Positions 6,368 to 8,817 of a DNA stretch of 8,817 nt are shown here, piece by piece. The translations under genes were made by a program, and so were the position numbers. A model generated the notes under the pieces. It made no database searches. It was not told where the DNA came from and saw only the letters and a program-made list of their open reading frames with translations. Source of the DNA: Pseudomonadota bacterium (GTDB lineage: Bacteria; Pseudomonadota; Gammaproteobacteria; Steroidobacterales; Steroidobacteraceae). Every line of letters starts with the position of its first letter. Position 1 is the stretch's first letter. The stretch is taken from assembly GCA_018241455.1 (NCBI GenBank), contig JAFEDW010000071.1:1-8817 (forward strand), in the 5' to 3' direction.

Positions 6368-6718
6368 TCAGTCGCGCAGCAGCAAGGCGATCGTGCCGGC
6401 GAATCCGCTGACTGCCAGCGTGGCGCCCGGCCACGCGGGCGCGATGCCCATTCCCAACCACAGGATGCCGCCGACCAGCAAGGCCGCGGCCGCCGTCTGG
6501 AGTTCGAGTCGCCGCGCGCGGCGGGCCGCTGCGGCCGCGGCGGCGGCCGCGCCGGCCTCGATGATCACCGAAGTACCCTCTGCCTCGTTGATCGTGGCCA
6601 CGACCCCGGAGGCATCGAGATCCTGGCCGTCCGCCAGCGTCACGAAGACGTACACGCCGCCGTTCAGTCGCGGGTTGAGTGCCCGCAGCTGTTGCGCCGG
6701 ATCTGAAACCACCGCCAC
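6368..6718 (-). CDS. Small membrane protein with ACT_3-like N-terminal segment, hypothetical
   Basis: This is a 116-residue product if read from GTG 6718, which has AAGGG 6 nt upstream and starts 2 nt after the previous stop; GTG 6712 is an alternative. Residues 5-54, with LNPRLNGGVYVFVTL (14-28) and NEAEGTSVIIE (44-54), look like the N-terminal half of the ACT_3 family, which usually reads P-x-L-x-x-G-x-Y-V-F and later REAEG-T. The second ACT half is absent. Instead, nine alanines (57-65) and an Arg-rich RRARR lead into one or two hydrophobic segments (about 76-92 and 98-114). The gene seems real from spacing and ribosome site, but the domain call is tentative, and a membrane protein without an ACT relationship is possible. 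Confidence 0.55.
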   Translation of the reverse strand: MAVVSDPAQQLRALNPRLNGGVYVFVTLADGQDLDASGVVATINEAEGTSVIIEAGAAAAAAAAARRARRLELQTAAAALLVGGILWLGMGIAPAWPGATLAVSGFAGTIALLLRD

Positions 6719-6720
6719 GC

Positions 6721-6903
6721 TCAGCCCTTGGGCAACTTGCGGTAGACGCGCCACGCCCACACCGCCATGCCGCCCGCCGCTGCCGTCAGCATGATGAACG
6801 ACGGCTGCTCGAACATGCCGGGCCCCTCGACGGCTGCGCGCCACACATGCGCGACGACGATCAACGCGAAGATCGATCCGGATACGGCAACGTAGCTCCT
6901 CAT
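6721..6903 (-). CDS. Two-helix small membrane protein, hypothetical
   Basis: This 60-residue protein has two hydrophobic stretches (about 5-24 and 35-53) and a basic tail ending RKLPKG, so the C-terminus is probably cytoplasmic. ATG 6903 has GGGAGA 6 nt upstream, and it overlaps the reductase stop by ATGA. It looks like the many unnamed two-TM small proteins of proteobacteria that begin with a short Met-Arg-x-Tyr-Val run; no function can be assigned. Its position between the reductase and the ACT-like protein suggests co-expression. The same stretch is also covered by longer frames that lack coding character. Confidence 0.75.
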   Translation of the reverse strand: MRSYVAVSGSIFALIVVAHVWRAAVEGPGMFEQPSFIMLTAAAGGMAVWAWRVYRKLPKG

Positions 6904-7487
6904 GGCGATTCTCCCGTGTGTGCGGATGTGGCTACGTCGACCGATCGTCCCTGTTTGACGCGCTGGATCAGCAGCGCCGCCTCGGCATCGTGCCGCGCCG
7001 CCACGTAGCCGTGCTCGCAGTTGGCGTGCGCAATTCCGCCGTAGCGCATGCCGAGATACTCGAAGGTGTCGACGAAGGTGTTGACGAACGAGGCCGGCGC
7101 TTGCTCGCAGATCGACGTGCAGGCGATGTACGCCTGCTTGCCGCGCAGGCGCCGGCCTTCCGGCAGCAGATCGGGCAGGTCGAGATAATCCGACAAGCGA
7201 TCGAGGAACACTTTCATCGTCGAGGTCACCGTATACCAATATACCGGCGAGGCGAAGATCAGCTGGTCGTAGGCCAGCAAGCGCTGCATCAGCGGCTCGA
7301 ACCCGTCGCCGCGATTGCGGTGCTCGTAATCGTAGGCTGACAGGTCCACGGTCGCGAAGTCGATGGTCTCGATCTGCAGTTCGCGCGCGATGTGATCGAT
7401 GAGCTGGCCGGTATTGCCGTGCCGCCGGGCGCTGGAAAACACGGCGATCGCAGCGTGCCCGGATGCGGTGTTCCGCACTCCAGCCAT
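6900..7487 (-). CDS. Flavodoxin-fold NAD(P)H:FMN/quinone reductase
   Basis: This 195-residue cytoplasmic protein has the NADPH-dependent FMN reductase / flavodoxin_2 pattern. The FMN phosphate loop is FSSARRHGNTGQL (17-29) after strand IAV. The isoalloxazine loop is FASPVYWYTVTSTMKVFLDRL (78-98, the ASPVYW core being the signature). A loop TSICEQAP (124-131) contains Cys127 near the expected second flavin-contact region. It likely reduces FMN, quinones or nitro compounds with NAD(P)H. ATG 7487 is chosen because the flavin loop then starts near residue 17; the longer upstream frame only overlaps PaiB. Its ATG shares a base with the PaiB stop (TGATG), and AAGG sits close upstream, so the two flavin genes are translationally linked. 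Confidence 0.9.
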   Translation of the reverse strand: MAGVRNTASGHAAIAVFSSARRHGNTGQLIDHIARELQIETIDFATVDLSAYDYEHRNRGDGFEPLMQRLLAYDQLIFASPVYWYTVTSTMKVFLDRLSDYLDLPDLLPEGRRLRGKQAYIACTSICEQAPASFVNTFVDTFEYLGMRYGGIAHANCEHGYVAARHDAEAALLIQRVKQGRSVDVATSAHTGESP

Positions 7488-8125
7488 CAGCCTTGCTTGC
7501 CCGCGCGCCCGACCAGCGCGGCCATTTCGCGCGAGGCCGCGTCCGGCAGCGCCGCCAGTGCGTCGATCACGCCGGCGCGCTCGGCCGGGCTGCGGTTCTG
7601 GCTGAGTTTCCATTTGCCCACGAGGCTCGTGACGCTGATTTCAAAGCCGACGATCGCGGCCAGCATCTGCTGGACGAACGCTTCCGGCGCATCGCCCACT
7701 TTCCACGGCGCGGCCTGGCCTCGTTCGTGACGATCGGTGAGCGTTGCGACGAGATTGCGCAACCAGTCCTCGTCGCGATGCCATGCGATGGCGCCACGCG
7801 CATGCACGACCGCATAGTTCCACGTCGGCACGACCCTGCCATGCTCGCGCTTCGACGGATACCAGTTCGGGGAAATGTACCGGCTCGGCCCCTGGAAGAT
7901 CGCCAGCACTTCGGAGCCGGCGGGCACGTCCTGCCACATCGGGTTCGCGCGCGCGATATGTCCCTTGAGCACGCCGGCGCCCCCGCCGTCCTCCCGCAGC
8001 AGCGGAATGTGATTGGCCAGGATTCCTTTCGGCGTGGCGCCCACCACCGTGGCCAACGGATGCTGCTCGATGAATGCGTGCAGCACCTCGGCGCGGCTCT
8101 CATCGAAATGCGCTGGGTTGTACAT
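7487..8125 (-). CDS. PaiB-like FMN-binding negative transcriptional regulator family protein
   Basis: This 212-residue protein matches the PaiB/FMN_bind_2 family in length and motifs: MYNPAHF at the start, NHIPLL (38-43), KGHIARANP (54-62), YISPNWYPSK (83-92), VPTWNYAVVHA (99-109) and KLSQNR (173-178) near the end. The fold is a split-barrel flavin binder. Bacillus PaiB was described as a negative regulator of sporulation and protease genes, but most homologues have no proven DNA role, and no helix-turn-helix is evident here. ATG 8125 is chosen because MYNPAHF is the family N-terminus; its Shine-Dalgarno is weak. It begins 19 nt after the GFA stop, and its stop overlaps the reductase start, which could supply it with reduced FMN. 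Confidence 0.9.
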   Translation of the reverse strand: MYNPAHFDESRAEVLHAFIEQHPLATVVGATPKGILANHIPLLREDGGGAGVLKGHIARANPMWQDVPAGSEVLAIFQGPSRYISPNWYPSKREHGRVVPTWNYAVVHARGAIAWHRDEDWLRNLVATLTDRHERGQAAPWKVGDAPEAFVQQMLAAIVGFEISVTSLVGKWKLSQNRSPAERAGVIDALAALPDAASREMAALVGRAGKQG

Positions 8126-8144
8126 CGAGATCAGCAATCGCGGC

Positions 8145-8549
8145 TCATGTGGGATCCTTGTCGAAGGCCACGATGCCCGCGGGCAACTGAACCCAGGGAT
8201 GCCTGCGGCAATCGTACACCGACACTCGCGGCGCGGAGAAGCCGGCATCCGCGAATGCGCCCACGGCCACGCTGACTCGCCTGGAATCGCCCTCTTCGGT
8301 GTGGAAGACCGTACTGCCGCACACCGGGCAAAACCGGAAGCGGAAGCTCGCGCCCTGGTCACCGGTGCGCACGTACTCGGTGGCGACGCCCGTCATCGTG
8401 TACGGCGTGCGGAAGCTCGCGAGCGCCGCATAAACACTGCCGGTGCGTCGCTGGCAGGCATGGCAATGGCACACGCCCACGCCGCGCGGTTCGCCCTGCA
8501 CTTCCAGCCGGAGTTGGCCGCAGCAGCAACTGGCAACGCGCGTCGACAT
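8145..8549 (-). CDS. GFA / CENP-V family zinc protein
   Basis: This 134-residue protein belongs to the GFA family named for the glutathione-dependent formaldehyde-activating enzyme. Zinc ligands are visible as SCCCGQL (7-13), CHCHACQ (27-33) and FCPVCGSTVF (73-82), so Cys27, Cys29, Cys32, Cys74 and Cys77 are all present. The C-terminal HPWVQLP block is typical. ATG 8549 is preferred over GTG 8555, two codons earlier; only a weak GTGGG precedes it. Most family members are glutathione- or thiol-adduct-binding proteins of unproven activity, so the formaldehyde role should not be assumed. It lies 16 nt after the membrane gene at the edge and 19 nt before PaiB. Confidence 0.92.
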   Translation of the reverse strand: MSTRVASCCCGQLRLEVQGEPRGVGVCHCHACQRRTGSVYAALASFRTPYTMTGVATEYVRTGDQGASFRFRFCPVCGSTVFHTEEGDSRRVSVAVGAFADAGFSAPRVSVYDCRRHPWVQLPAGIVAFDKDPT

Positions 8550-8565
8550 GCCCACGACCGCGCCG

Positions 8566-8817
8566 CTACTTGCCCCGGTAGCGGATCACCATGTAGATCA
8601 TCAGCAACATGCCGATCAGCACGGCAATCGAAGACGCCGCCAGGATCGGCTCGAGCGTCGGCGCCGGCACCATGTTGGCGAACAGCAGGAACAGGCCGCC
8701 GGTCATCGTGATGGCCGCGACCTGGTGCAGCACGAATTGCAGGTTGGCAATGCCGCGGCCCGGCGAAACCAGCCACGACTTGTGGATCGTGCCGTAGATG
8801 AACGACACGACGAAACC
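8566..8817 (-). CDS. Membrane protein, partial at right edge, hypothetical
   Basis: Only the last 83 codons are in the window. The frame is open to the edge, so the true start probably lies outside; a GTG at 8808 could start an 80-residue protein but has no visible ribosome site within the few bases left. The visible part has hydrophobic segments near VLHQVAAITMTGGLFLLFANM and ILAASSIAVLIGMLLMIYMVI, plus a probable helix at the cut end, and a basic end IRYRGK. I do not recognise the family. The TAG stop is 16 nt before the GFA start, so it is likely the upstream member of the cluster. Confidence 0.65.
   Translation of the reverse strand, partial: GFVVSFIYGTIHKSWLVSPGRGIANLQFVLHQVAAITMTGGLFLLFANMVPAPTLEPILAASSIAVLIGMLLMIYMVIRYRGK

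Noticed and set aside
5275..6411. 378-codon plus frame opposite the amidohydrolase
   Set aside because: The opposite strand encodes an amidohydrolase with all metal ligands; this frame has no recognisable motif.
7488..7613. Longer N-terminus of the flavin reductase
   Set aside because: Arg/Gly-rich translation overlapping the PaiB gene; the flavin-binding loop is at the usual distance from ATG 7487.
8126..8362. Longer N-terminus of the PaiB-like protein
   Set aside because: It overlaps the GFA gene, and the family N-terminus MYNPAHF begins exactly at 8125.

Overview
The window is GC-rich bacterial chromosome with dense, tightly packed genes. The split trpF-trpB-trpA cluster without trpD/trpC, the ATGA/TGATG/GTGA overlaps and the style of the proteins suggest a high-GC proteobacterium. 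A gammaproteobacterium of the Xanthomonadales/Nevskiales/Steroidobacterales type is my best guess, but this is inference and no marker gene fixes the taxon.
Layout. Positions 1-109 are a short leader with one strong inverted repeat and no supported gene. Positions 110-4000 (+) hold a four-gene translationally coupled unit: trpF, trpB, trpA, and a Bcr/CflA-type MFS exporter whose GTG start overlaps the trpA stop. A hotdog-fold, thioesterase-like protein follows at 4032-4769 (+). Positions 4756-5026 are a 271-bp element with near-perfect 33-bp terminal inverted repeats, two internal hairpins placed as mirror images about position 4891, and no transposase. It sits exactly between two convergent genes and supplies the stop codon of one or both. 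Positions 5023-8817 (-) are a compact cluster of seven genes read right to left: a partial membrane protein at the edge, a GFA-family zinc protein, a PaiB-like FMN-binding protein, a flavodoxin-fold NAD(P)H:FMN/quinone reductase, a 60-residue two-helix membrane protein, a small ACT-like/membrane protein, and a secreted metal-dependent amidohydrolase. Gaps are 19 nt or less and several junctions overlap.
How the genes work together. TrpF, TrpB and TrpA catalyse the isomerisation of phosphoribosylanthranilate and the final two-part tryptophan synthase step; TrpA and TrpB form the alpha2beta2 complex. The exporter is coupled to them and may move a related metabolite, but its substrate cannot be read from sequence. 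In the minus-strand cluster, PaiB and the reductase are both predicted flavin proteins with overlapping stop and start codons, next to a GFA protein. This suggests a small redox or detoxification unit. The amidohydrolase at its end is probably exported and may process peptides or amide compounds in the periplasm.
The most unusual object is the palindromic element at 4756-5026. Its two halves keep the same hairpin geometry while their stem sequences differ by paired, compensating changes. No rRNA, tRNA, CRISPR array or intact transposase was seen.
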